The notes: generated by a model not told the origin, from the letters alone. A DNA stretch of 40,551 bases from Flavobacteriales bacterium (GCA_947505255.1 CANNKP010000006.1:1-40551); one strand, 5' to 3'; counted from the stretch's first letter, positions 1 through 6,250 are shown. A program made the numbers and translations.

Positions 1-1
1 A

Positions 2-355
2 AAATTGGACCAAGCACAATACAGAGAATTAGAAGCTTTTGCTAAGTTCGGTTCAGATTTGGATAATGCAACTAAATCAGTATTGGATAAAGGTGCTCGT
101 AACGTTGAGATTTTAAAGCAACGTGAAGGAGATCCTTACCCAGTTGAAAAGCAAATTGCAATTATATATGTTGGAACAAAAGGATTGATGCAAAAAGTTC
201 CAATTAATAAAATTAAAGAATTCGAAACTGAATATTTGAACTTCTTGGAAGCGAAACATTCTGATGTACTAGTAGCATTAAAAGCTGGTAAATATACAGA
301 CGAGATTACGGATACTTTGACGAAAGTAGCAAAAGAATTAGCTGATAAATATTAA
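2..355 (+). CDS. atpA: ATP synthase F1 subunit alpha, C-terminal end (partial)
   Basis: Only the last 117 codons are in the window; the reading frame is open from base 2 and the TTG at 5 is not a start. The residues match the C-terminal helical domain of F1 alpha: LDQAQYRELEAFAKFGSDLD, then the ILKQ..GDPYPVEKQIAIIY segment that packs at the bottom of the alpha3beta3 hexamer. The subunit carries non-catalytic nucleotide sites in the membrane-peripheral F1 head of ATP synthase. The stop at 353-355 is followed 65 bp later by atpG on the same strand, so the two are almost certainly co-transcribed. Identification rests on family recognition and on the atpG neighbour. Confidence 0.95.
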   Translation, partial: KLDQAQYRELEAFAKFGSDLDNATKSVLDKGARNVEILKQREGDPYPVEKQIAIIYVGTKGLMQKVPINKIKEFETEYLNFLEAKHSDVLVALKAGKYTDEITDTLTKVAKELADKY

Positions 356-362
356 ATAATTT

Positions 363-402
363 GGAATTTGTGATTCAGGATTTAATTCTGAATCACAAAT
401 CC
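363..402. repeat. Near-perfect inverted repeat between atpA and atpG
   Basis: Left arm ggaatttgtgattcag at 363-378 pairs with ctgaatcacaaatcc at 388-402 with one bulged base; the loop is 9 bases. The inner words gattcagga and tcctgaatc recur again around 374-408, so the whole 65-bp spacer is built from the same few words in both orientations. There is no T-run after the stem, so it is not an obvious terminator. It could stabilise or process the atp mRNA between the two cistrons. Function is inference. Confidence 0.75.
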
Positions 403-420
403 TGAATCCCGAATTAAAGG

Positions 421-1296
421 ATGGCAAGTTTAAAAGAAATACGTAATAGAATTACTTCAGTTGGTTCAACTATGCAAATCACTTCAGCAATGAAGATGGT
501 TTCTGCTGCAAAGTTGAAAAGAGCGCAGGATGCAATTGTAAAAATGCGCCCTTATTCTGAGAAATTGCAAGAAATTCTTGGTAATTTAAGTGCTACTCTT
601 GATCTATCAGAAAATGCTTTTTCTGAAGAAAGAGAAATTAAAAACGTATTAATTATTGGGATTACTTCTAACCGTGGTTTGTGTGGGGGATTTAACAACA
701 ATATTATTAAACACGTAAATCATTTAGTGAACGAAGAATTTAAAGGAGCAAATTCACATGTAATTTGTCTTGGTAAGAAAATTAAAGACGCATATAAAAG
801 ATCTGATTCCTATTATATCAATGATGTGATTGCTCCAGTAGAGGATATCTTTAATCAGTTGACGTTTGACAATAGTTCAATCATCGCTGTTGATGCAATG
901 AATCGGTTTACATCTAAAGAATTTGATAAAGTAATAGTTGTTTATAATAAGTTTGTCAATGCAGCAACTCAAATTGTAACAACAGAACAATTATTACCAA
1001 TTGTTTCAAAAGTTACAGAGGATACTGTATCAAATGGAGATTATATTTTTGAGCCATCAAAAGAGGAAATAGTACTTGATTTAATTCCTAAATCGTTGAA
1101 AGTACAATTATTTAAAGGATTATTAGATTCAAATGCTTCTGAACATGGAGCTCGAATGACAGCTATGCACAAAGCAACTGATAACGCACAAGAAATGCAA
1201 AAAGCGCTTAAATTGAGTTATAATAAAGCGCGTCAAGCAGCAATTACAAACGAAATTTTAGAAATCGTTGGTGGTGCAGAAGCATTGAATTCATAA
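421..1296 (+). CDS. atpG: ATP synthase F1 subunit gamma
   Basis: Full-length 291-residue gamma subunit, the central stalk that rotates inside alpha3beta3 and couples proton flow to ATP synthesis at the cytoplasmic membrane. The N-terminal helix MASLKEIRNRITSVGSTMQI and the C-terminal helix ending ITNEILEIVGGAEAL are the two conserved coiled-coil strands of the family; the GITSNRGLCGGFN segment near residue 80-92 is the family signature. The ATG at 421 directly follows an aaagg tract. It is the second gene of an atpA-atpG pair. A strong terminator follows at once and neither atpD nor atpC comes next, in line with the split ATP synthase operon known in Bacteroidota, where atpDC lies elsewhere. 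Confidence 0.97.
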   Translation: MASLKEIRNRITSVGSTMQITSAMKMVSAAKLKRAQDAIVKMRPYSEKLQEILGNLSATLDLSENAFSEEREIKNVLIIGITSNRGLCGGFNNNIIKHVNHLVNEEFKGANSHVICLGKKIKDAYKRSDSYYINDVIAPVEDIFNQLTFDNSSIIAVDAMNRFTSKEFDKVIVVYNKFVNAATQIVTTEQLLPIVSKVTEDTVSNGDYIFEPSKEEIVLDLIPKSLKVQLFKGLLDSNASEHGARMTAMHKATDNAQEMQKALKLSYNKARQAAITNEILEIVGGAEALNS

Positions 1297-1319
1297 GAAA
1301 ATTCAAATGATTTTTGAAG

Positions 1320-1350
1320 AGCAGAATTGGAAACAATTCTGCTTTTTTTT
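1320..1350 (+). terminator. Rho-independent terminator of atpG
   Basis: Stem agcagaattg (1320-1329) with loop gaaa and caattctgct (1334-1343), followed by an eight-T run to 1350. It lies 24 bp after the atpG stop, so it should end the atp transcript before the repeat-rich GIY-YIG locus. Confidence 0.9.
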
Positions 1351-1377
1351 ATTTCCCCCTTTGGAAGGCAGCGCTCC

Positions 1378-1409
1378 CTGCTCGAACTGACAGTTAATGT
1401 ATCGAGAAC
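1378..1409. repeat. Modular palindromic repeat, copy R1 (upstream of GIY-YIG gene)
   Basis: Two modules recur across 1378-2046. Module a is gttctcgatacg and module b is ctactcgaactgacg; a' and b' denote their reverse complements. R1 carries a b-variant ctgctcgaactgaca (1378-1392) and an a'-variant tgtatcgagaac (1398-1409). It ends 40 bp before the GIY-YIG start codon, so the nuclease gene has copies on both sides. Confidence 0.85.
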
Positions 1410-1449
1410 ATGTTTTTTACTTATCTTCAAGTAAATCTAAATTATCACA

Positions 1450-1782
1450 ATGAAACTAATGTATGTTTACATACTCAAATGCAGCGATGGGACCTTTTAC
1501 ACAGGAGTAACAAATAATCTAAATCGTAGATTCAAAGAACACGAATCAGCACTTCATGAAAATTCATATTCTGCTCGTAGGCTTCCATTAGAATTAGTTT
1601 ATTATACTGAGATCTATGGTCCTTTAACTGCTATTAAAAAGGAAAAACAAATTAAAAAATGGGCACAAGCCAAGAAACTTGCTTTAATAGAAGGAAGGTA
1701 TGAGGATTTACCAAATTTAGCGAAAAAGAAGCGTGTTCTCGATACGTCCGCTAAGCTCCCTACTCGAACTGACGCTTCTTAG
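1450..1782 (+). CDS. Small GIY-YIG domain nuclease-like protein with repeat-encoded tail
   Basis: A 110-residue protein with a stand-alone GIY-YIG domain (UPF0213/YhbQ-like). VYILKC at 6-11 is the GIY strand and YTG at 18-20 the YIG strand. LNRR at 24-27 holds the catalytic-type Arg, H31 follows, and the Glu of KKEKQIKKW (about residue 65) fits the metal-binding Glu. Members of this superfamily cut DNA; the targets of these tiny versions are poorly known. An alternative ATG at 1459 gives MYVYILKC. Residues 96-110 are encoded entirely by repeat modules a and b, and the TAG stop at 1780-1782 lies in the first 51-bp tandem unit. Copies of the repeat lie on both sides of the gene, which suggests that gene and repeat move or are maintained together. 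Activity is inferred from motifs. Confidence 0.85.
   Translation: MKLMYVYILKCSDGTFYTGVTNNLNRRFKEHESALHENSYSARRLPLELVYYTEIYGPLTAIKKEKQIKKWAQAKKLALIEGRYEDLPNLAKKKRVLDTSAKLPTRTDAS
1735..1774. repeat. Modular palindromic repeat, copy R2 (inside GIY-YIG 3' end)
   Basis: Module a gttctcgatacg is exact at 1735-1746 and module b ctactcgaactgacg is exact at 1760-1774, with a 13-bp spacer. This copy is translated as the last 15 residues of the GIY-YIG protein. Confidence 0.9.
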
Positions 1783-1856
1783 AACTCGATTGAGTGAGCA
1801 GTTGCGCTCCCTACTCGAACTGACGCTTCTTTGAACTCGATTGAGTGAAATGTTGC
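1755..1856. repeat. 51-bp tandem duplication carrying module b
   Basis: Units 1755-1805 and 1806-1856 are both 51 bp long and differ at only four positions (47/51 by eye). Each starts gctccctactcgaactgacg, continues into a degenerate a-like word around gaactcgattgag, and ends gttgc. The first unit contains the GIY-YIG stop codon; one of the four differences removes that stop triplet from the second unit. Confidence 0.88.
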
Positions 1857-1865
1857 TGCACCCGC

Positions 1866-1900
1866 TGTCAGTTCGAGTAGGCGATAGCCGTATCGAGAAC
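1866..1900. repeat. Modular palindromic repeat, copy R3 (inverted)
   Basis: Module b' variant tgtcagttcgagtag at 1866-1880 and module a' cgtatcgagaac at 1889-1900, spacer 8 bp. This is R2 in reverse orientation, so R2 and R3 can pair with each other over the intervening tandem duplication. Confidence 0.88.
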
Positions 1901-1959
1901 ACAGCGGTCTTATTAAAATTAGTTTTCCTTCCCGAAATAGAGGTGATTCCTATGATTTG

Positions 1960-2060
1960 TTTTGTTTACGCGTCAGTTCGAGTAGACCACCTTGTTCTCG
2001 ATACGGGCAGAGCCCTACTCGAACTGACGGTGGACGTATCGAGAACTAGCGTAAACAAAA
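1960..2060. repeat. Compound palindrome R4 with four modules inside a 12-bp inverted repeat
   Basis: Order b' (1971-1985), a (1994-2005), b (2015-2029), a' (2035-2046). Both b'/b (15 bp) and a/a' (12 bp) are perfect inverted pairs, interleaved rather than nested. The block is bracketed by ttttgtttacgc at 1960-1971 and its exact complement at 2049-2060. The right-hand arm is the last coding stretch of the minus-strand hydrolase gene, whose TAG stop (2046-2048) touches the a' module. The block sits between convergent genes and could also stop or protect transcripts from both sides. Confidence 0.88.
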
Positions 2061-2807
2061 ACCCAAAACCGCATCAACAAATGCCTCAGGAGCCTCAGCA
2101 TGTACCCAATGACCAGCATTTTTAATTGTTACAATCTCAGAATCCGGAAATTGGTCCTCAAGTTGTTCGATATCTTCATCAAGAATGTAATTTGAAAGTT
2201 CACCGCGAATGAATAGGGTAGGAAGCATAACTTCTTTTTCTGGAAGTGCCGATAAGACATTCTCCATTTCTCGCTCTAGAACGCTTAAATTCATTCTCCA
2301 AGCCAATTGACCTTTCCCTTTCCAATATAAATTCTTTAAAAGAAATTGACGAACACCATCGGAGTCTATAAATAGCTTTAAAATGTCTTCTGCTTCACTG
2401 CGAAGTTTGATTTTATTCAAATCAATTGCATGCATTCCGGCAAGGATATGTTGGTGGTGCATTGGGTATGCTTTAACACCAATATCTACAACAATTAATT
2501 TCTCTAAATATATTTTATGTTTTTGTGCAAAAAGCATAGCTACTTTCCCTCCCATGGAATGGCCTATTAAGAGAATGTTTTTCAAGTTGTGATCATCACA
2601 TAATTCTTTTAGATCTTCAACCATTAAATCATAGGAAAATTCATCACTCCAATCTGAATGACCGTGATTGCGCAAATCAACAAGAATCACACGATAGTAT
2701 TCTGCGAATTTCTTGGCATGTGTTTGCCAATTGTCAGAAAAGCCAAACAAGCCATGGAGAATAATCATTGGTTGACCAGCGCCAAGTTCACGGAAATGTA
2801 AATTCAT
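2046..2807 (-). CDS. Alpha/beta hydrolase (YbfF-like esterase family)
   Basis: 253 residues, the usual length of small alpha/beta-hydrolase esterases. The oxyanion loop is HGLFG at 18-22, the nucleophile elbow GHSMGG at 82-87 with Ser84, and the catalytic His is in GHW at 232-234 near the C terminus. DLRNHGHSDW at 44-53 is the conserved strand-4 loop. There is no signal peptide, so it should act in the cytoplasm on acyl esters; the substrate cannot be told from sequence. It is convergent with the GIY-YIG gene. The last codons lie in one arm of a 12-bp inverted repeat and the stop codon abuts palindrome module a', so the 3' end may have been reshaped by a repeat insertion. Confidence 0.9.
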   Translation of the reverse strand: MNLHFRELGAGQPMIILHGLFGFSDNWQTHAKKFAEYYRVILVDLRNHGHSDWSDEFSYDLMVEDLKELCDDHNLKNILLIGHSMGGKVAMLFAQKHKIYLEKLIVVDIGVKAYPMHHQHILAGMHAIDLNKIKLRSEAEDILKLFIDSDGVRQFLLKNLYWKGKGQLAWRMNLSVLEREMENVLSALPEKEVMLPTLFIRGELSNYILDEDIEQLEDQFPDSEIVTIKNAGHWVHAEAPEAFVDAVLGFCLR

Positions 2808-2846
2808 TCAATTAAAAAAATAGATGTGATTTAAATAAATGTAGAA

Positions 2847-3350
2847 TTATTGGACTATTCCAACTAAAATATCAATCAAATTAGGAATTGCAATTCTTGT
2901 TTCTGAAACTTCAATTGTCTCTATTTCTTCTTGAGAATTGTATGTCTTGTCTGTTGAATTAAAACTTGACGAAACAATTGCTTCAGAATTCATTTTCCCA
3001 ACCTTGAATTGTTTCTCATTCATAGTAGTAATTATTCTTACCATTTCATCAGCAGTAATGATATTTGTATCAAAAGAAATTTCAGCTTTTTGAATCTTTT
3101 TATTTTCATCAAAATCGATGAATTGAACGCGTGCAACTCCTTTGGTTGCTTTTAATTCTTTACGAATACTTCCACCGCATCCCATTTCGCAGGTCATGCC
3201 TTCAATTTCAATTGATAAAATTCGATTAGCAATGACTTTAGCACTCGTTTCATTATGGCCTTTTTCAGTCCTAAGATGAATTACTTTTGGTTCCGAATTA
3301 CAAGAGCCTAGAATCAAAGCGGAAGAAATAACAAGTGCTAAATTTTTCAT
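2847..3350 (-). CDS. Lipoprotein with heavy-metal-associated (HMA) domain
   Basis: I start it at the ATG at 3348-3350, giving 167 residues that begin MKNLALVISSALILGSC, a clear lipoprotein signal with lipobox LGSC (Cys17). An upstream in-frame start at 3392 would bury this signal and would lie upstream of the -7 box at 3372-3379. The HMA-like fold spans about 45-113 and carries GMTCEMGC at 51-58, so the two metal-type cysteines are spaced C-x3-C instead of the classical C-x2-C. The remaining 50 residues are low-complexity and unrecognised. The likely role is binding copper or another soft metal at the outer or periplasmic face. There is no P-type ATPase or CopZ gene nearby. Confidence 0.8.
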   Translation of the reverse strand: MKNLALVISSALILGSCNSEPKVIHLRTEKGHNETSAKVIANRILSIEIEGMTCEMGCGGSIRKELKATKGVARVQFIDFDENKKIQKAEISFDTNIITADEMVRIITTMNEKQFKVGKMNSEAIVSSSFNSTDKTYNSQEEIETIEVSETRIAIPNLIDILVGIVQ

Positions 3351-3371
3351 TACGTTCAAATTGAATTGCTT

Positions 3372-3379
3372 CAAAGATA
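3372..3379 (-). promoter_or_regulatory. -7 box for HMA lipoprotein gene
   Basis: On the minus strand TATCTTTG matches the Bacteroidota TAnnTTTG element and ends 21 bp before the chosen ATG. It lies inside the longer reading frame, which supports the shorter start. Confidence 0.55.
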
Positions 3380-3483
3380 ATTCAAATGACAAGAGAATAT
3401 TAAAAATATATGTTAAAATTAAAGCGTGTATCTCAGACCATTGATCAGGTGCTAAATTCAGAGATTATTTAACAACTAAACTG

Positions 3484-3491
3484 TATATTTG
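3484..3491 (+). promoter_or_regulatory. -7 box for engB
   Basis: TATATTTG fits TAnnTTTG and ends 15 bp before the ATG at 3507, leaving a very short leader. The same bases would be translated if the TTG at 3489 were used, which argues against that start. Confidence 0.6.
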
Positions 3492-3506
3492 CAAAAAAAT
3501 AATTCA

Positions 3507-4097
3507 ATGAAAATCAAAGAAGCAGCTTTCGTAGTCTCTAATACAGATCACAAATTATGTCCAACTGATGGAATGCCTGAATTTGCATTTATCGGCCGTT
3601 CGAATGTGGGAAAATCTTCGTTGATTAACATGCTTGTTGGAAATAAAAATCTTGCAAAAACATCTGGAAGACCAGGAAAAACACAGCTTATCAATCATTT
3701 TATTATAAACAAAGAATGGTATTTGGTCGATTTACCTGGATATGGTTATGCAAAGGCTTCAAAACAATCGCGTGCTCAATGGGAGAAATTTATTTCTGAA
3801 TATTTAACCCAACGAGTTCCATTATTGAATGTTTTTGTTTTGTTGGATTCTCGTTTAGAACCGCAGCAAATAGACTTAGAATTCATGAATTGGTGCGGAG
3901 AAAAGCAGATTCCTTTCTCAATGGTTTTCACGAAAATCGATAAATTGTCATCATCCGCTCTTGCAAAAAATTTAATGAAATACAAGAAAGAAATGTTGAA
4001 ATATTGGGATGCTTTACCTCCGATATTTACTACTTCTGCTACATCTGCTTTCGGTCAAGAAAAAGTATTGAATTATATTGAGCAGATATTGAAATAG
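3507..4097 (+). CDS. engB: Ribosome biogenesis GTPase EngB/YsxC (YihA)
   Basis: 196 residues from ATG 3507, the normal length of the EngB family. It is an essential-type TRAFAC GTPase that helps assemble the large ribosomal subunit. Motifs in order are G1 GRSNVGKSS at 30-38, the switch-I segment TSGRPGKTQ at 52-60 typical of EngB, G3 DLPGYGYA at 75-82, G4 TKID near 140, and G5 TSATSAFG near the C terminus. The extra N-terminal residues from an upstream TTG (3489) are not conserved and overlap the -7 box. It is transcribed divergently from the HMA lipoprotein gene with about 155 bp between start codons. It is followed by the repeat-rich spacer before glyS. Confidence 0.96.
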   Translation: MKIKEAAFVVSNTDHKLCPTDGMPEFAFIGRSNVGKSSLINMLVGNKNLAKTSGRPGKTQLINHFIINKEWYLVDLPGYGYAKASKQSRAQWEKFISEYLTQRVPLLNVFVLLDSRLEPQQIDLEFMNWCGEKQIPFSMVFTKIDKLSSSALAKNLMKYKKEMLKYWDALPPIFTTSATSAFGQEKVLNYIEQILK

Positions 4098-4335
4098 TTA
4101 TTTAGTTGCGAGGTACAAGTTATTAGTTGCGAGTTACAAGTTGCTAGTTTTTGAACCAATACAAGTTATTAGTTGCAAGTTGCAAGTTGCTAGTTTTTGA
4201 ATAATACGATTTGTTGTATTCCCAACCAACTTGTAATTAGCAACTCGCAACTTTTTTCAACTTGTAATTAGCAACTAGTATTTTTTTTAACAAGCAATTA
4301 GCAACTTGTAATTAGTAATTTTTGCAACTTGTAAT
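4098..4335. repeat. Mosaic repeat tract upstream of glyS (agttgcaagtta family)
   Basis: About 240 bp are made almost wholly of variants of tattagttgcaagttacaag and its complement cttgtaattagcaactcgc. Two direct copies begin near 4121 and 4167 and share the word ttgctagtttttga. From 4228 the same words continue in inverted orientation, with at least four variants of caacttgtaattagcaac up to 4335. Long hairpins are possible between the two halves. The last inverted word runs straight into the glyS -7 box. The same family recurs just after glyS. No reading frame or terminator-like T-run stands out. Confidence 0.88.
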
Positions 4336-4343
4336 TACATTTG
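4336..4343 (+). promoter_or_regulatory. -7 box of glyS, apparently leaderless
   Basis: TACATTTG at 4336-4343 fits TAnnTTTG and only four bases (cccc) separate it from the ATG at 4348. Known spacing for this promoter class would put the transcript start on or beside the A of the ATG. No TTTG was found at the usual -33 distance. Confidence 0.55.
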
Positions 4344-4347
4344 CCCC

Positions 4348-5886
4348 ATGGAAATTAAAGAAGACAAATTAAAGGAAGTTATCTCCCACGCGAAAGAATA
4401 CGGATTTGTATTCCCTTCTTCAGAAATATATGACGGACTTGCAGCAACATATGATTATGGGCAACTAGGTTCTGAATTAAAAAATAACATAAAAGCATAT
4501 TGGTGGAAATCAATGGTGCAAATGAATGATAATATTGTTGGAATCGATTCAGCAATTTTTATGCACCCAACTATTTGGAAAGCTTCTGGACATGTAGATG
4601 CATTCAATGATCCTTTGATTGATAATAAAGATTCTAAAAAGCGTTACCGCGCTGATGTTTTACTCGAAGATCATATTGAAAAAATCCGTCAAAAGATTGA
4701 CAAAGAAGTTGAGAAAGGATTAAAACGTTTTGGTGACGATTTCAATGAAACAGAATTTCGTTCAACGAATCCAAATGTATTGCGAAATAAAGAGAAAATC
4801 AATGAGATTGAAGATCGCATGCGTGATACTTTAGGAAACAATGATTTGGAAGGACTTTATAATTTAATTGTTGATTTGGAAATTGTTTGCCCAGTATCAG
4901 GTTCAAGAAATTGGACAGAAGTGCGTCAATTCAATTTAATGTTTTCTACAGAATTAGGTTCTGTGGCAGGCGATGCATCAACGATTTATTTGCGACCAGA
5001 GACGGCTCAAGGTATTTTTGTCAATTTCTTAAACGTTCAAAAATCTGGACGTATGAAGATTCCTTTTGGAATTGCACAAATTGGTAAAGCATTTAGAAAT
5101 GAAATCGTTGCACGTCAGTTTATCTTCAGAATGCGTGAATTTGAACAAATGGAAATGCAATTTTTTGTTCGTCCAGGTGAAGAAATGAAATGGTATGAAT
5201 ACTGGAAAGAAGCTCGAATCAAATGGCACAAAGCGTTAGGATTAGGAGATACTAATTACCGTTTTCATGACCATATAAAATTAGCTCATTACGCAAATGC
5301 TGCTGCTGATATCGAATTCAATTTTCCAATGGGATTCAAAGAATTGGAAGGAATTCACTCAAGAACAGATTTCGATTTAAAACAACACGAACAGTTTTCA
5401 GGTAAAAAATTACAGTATTTTGACCCTGAATTGAATCAAAACTATGTTCCTTATGTTGTAGAAACGTCTGTAGGATTGGACAGAATGTTTTTATCAATAT
5501 TAAGTGCTTCTCATAAAAATGAAACCTTAGAAGATGGTTCTGAACGCTCCGTTTTGAGTTTGCCACCAGCTTTAGCTCCTTATAAAGTTGCTGTAATGCC
5601 ATTAACGAAAAAAGATGGTTTACCTGAAAAAGCAGAAGAAGTTTTAAATCTATTGAAATTTGATTACAATTGTCAATACGACGAAAAAGATTCACCAGGA
5701 AAAAGATACCGTCGTCAAGATGCTATTGGAACGCCATATTGTGTTATGATCGATCATCAAACAATGGAAGATAATACTGTAACAATTCGTGATCGTGACA
5801 CCATGTTACAGGATCGTGTTGCAATTTCGGATCTTTATAGAATTATTGATGAGAAAGTGAATATGAGAACGTTGTTGGTTGGTTAA
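4348..5886 (+). CDS. glyS: Glycine--tRNA ligase, single-chain (alpha2) type
   Basis: 512 residues of the archaeal/eukaryotic-like homodimeric GlyRS found in Bacteroidota, not the alpha/beta heterotetramer. It charges tRNA-Gly in the cytoplasm. The N terminus FPSSEIYDGLAATYDYGQLG is the family signature for the glycine site. YLRPETAQGIFVNF, then FRNEIVARQFIFRMREFEQ (class II motif 2), and GLDRMFLSIL (motif 3) follow in order. The anticodon-binding domain covers about the last 110 residues, starting near PPALAPYKVAV. The ATG at 4348 gives the expected N terminus. The gene stands alone, with a copy of one repeat family on each side and a promoter that seems to leave no leader. Confidence 0.97.
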   Translation: MEIKEDKLKEVISHAKEYGFVFPSSEIYDGLAATYDYGQLGSELKNNIKAYWWKSMVQMNDNIVGIDSAIFMHPTIWKASGHVDAFNDPLIDNKDSKKRYRADVLLEDHIEKIRQKIDKEVEKGLKRFGDDFNETEFRSTNPNVLRNKEKINEIEDRMRDTLGNNDLEGLYNLIVDLEIVCPVSGSRNWTEVRQFNLMFSTELGSVAGDASTIYLRPETAQGIFVNFLNVQKSGRMKIPFGIAQIGKAFRNEIVARQFIFRMREFEQMEMQFFVRPGEEMKWYEYWKEARIKWHKALGLGDTNYRFHDHIKLAHYANAAADIEFNFPMGFKELEGIHSRTDFDLKQHEQFSGKKLQYFDPELNQNYVPYVVETSVGLDRMFLSILSASHKNETLEDGSERSVLSLPPALAPYKVAVMPLTKKDGLPEKAEEVLNLLKFDYNCQYDEKDSPGKRYRRQDAIGTPYCVMIDHQTMEDNTVTIRDRDTMLQDRVAISDLYRIIDEKVNMRTLLVG

Positions 5887-5975
5887 TAGTTATTAGTTGC
5901 AAGTTACCAATTGCTAGTTTTTGAACCAATACGAGATGTTGAATTCCAACCCAACTTGTAACTTGCAACTTTTTT
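5887..5975. repeat. Repeat copy downstream of glyS, hairpin-forming
   Basis: The arms agttgcaagttac (5895-5907) and gtaacttgcaact (5958-5970) are a perfect 13-bp inverted pair, followed by a T-run (ttttttg), so this copy could serve as the glyS terminator. The loop word at 5911-5932 is identical over 22 bp to 4141-4162 upstream of glyS. The copy fills the space between glyS and the convergent small membrane protein gene. Confidence 0.85.
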
Positions 5976-5979
5976 GAGA

Positions 5980-6201
5980 CTACCAAGTCGCTTTTCCAAT
6001 TAATTTTCGAACTCCTAGGATAATAAGCAAAACCCATGGGGTTCCATGCATAACAAGATCGAACCAATCCATACCAGCCATTGGACGACTGTGATAAATA
6101 TTCATCAATTGTTTCCAAATATGTGCATGCGGAAAAAAGGGCGCTAAACCAAGAGTTAAGGATGCTATAAGAGAAAATTGGAAAAGATTTTTTTCTTTCA
6201 T
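5980..6201 (-). CDS. Small two-helix membrane protein, unknown function
   Basis: 73 residues: MKEKNLFQFSLIASLTLGLA is a first hydrophobic helix (about 7-22), a short polar stretch follows with His and Trp (HAHIWKQ), then a second helix around 49-62 (LVMHGTPWVLLIILGV) and a basic tail. The composition and the conserved-looking HSRPMAGMDWFDLVMHG segment suggest a real gene; I recognise it as a type of small protein seen in Flavobacteria but know of no function. It lies on the opposite strand to glyS, 49 bp downstream of the sterol-desaturase gene start-to-stop direction, and may share its transcript. Confidence 0.65.
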   Translation of the reverse strand: MKEKNLFQFSLIASLTLGLAPFFPHAHIWKQLMNIYHSRPMAGMDWFDLVMHGTPWVLLIILGVRKLIGKATW

Positions 6202-6250
6202 TAGTTGAATTTGAAACTAAAAATTAGGTGTAATTTGAACTATTGTAGTC

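Noticed and set aside
1233-1430. Minus-strand open frame across the atpG end
   Set aside because: It overlaps atpG and reads through the terminator and repeat R1; its residues (VLDTLTVSSSRE) are just repeat modules.
1717-1902. Minus-strand frame with repeated SVSSSRE words
   Set aside because: The peptide repeats mirror the 51-bp tandem duplication and module a; no start site or homology.
1374-2060. CRISPR-like or integron attC reading of the repeats
   Set aside because: Spacing and order of the modules vary, there are no unique spacers or cas genes, and no integrase or attC core sites are present.
1841-2125. Plus-strand open frame of 94 codons in the repeat block
   Set aside because: It is formed by modules a and b and runs into the hydrolase gene on the other strand; codon use and composition are not gene-like.
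4887-5087. Alternative-frame ORF inside glyS
   Set aside because: It lies wholly inside a well-conserved gene and has no family features.
5843-6118. Minus-strand ORF across the end of glyS and the downstream repeat
   Set aside because: It overlaps the better-supported 73-residue membrane protein gene in another frame and includes repeat DNA.
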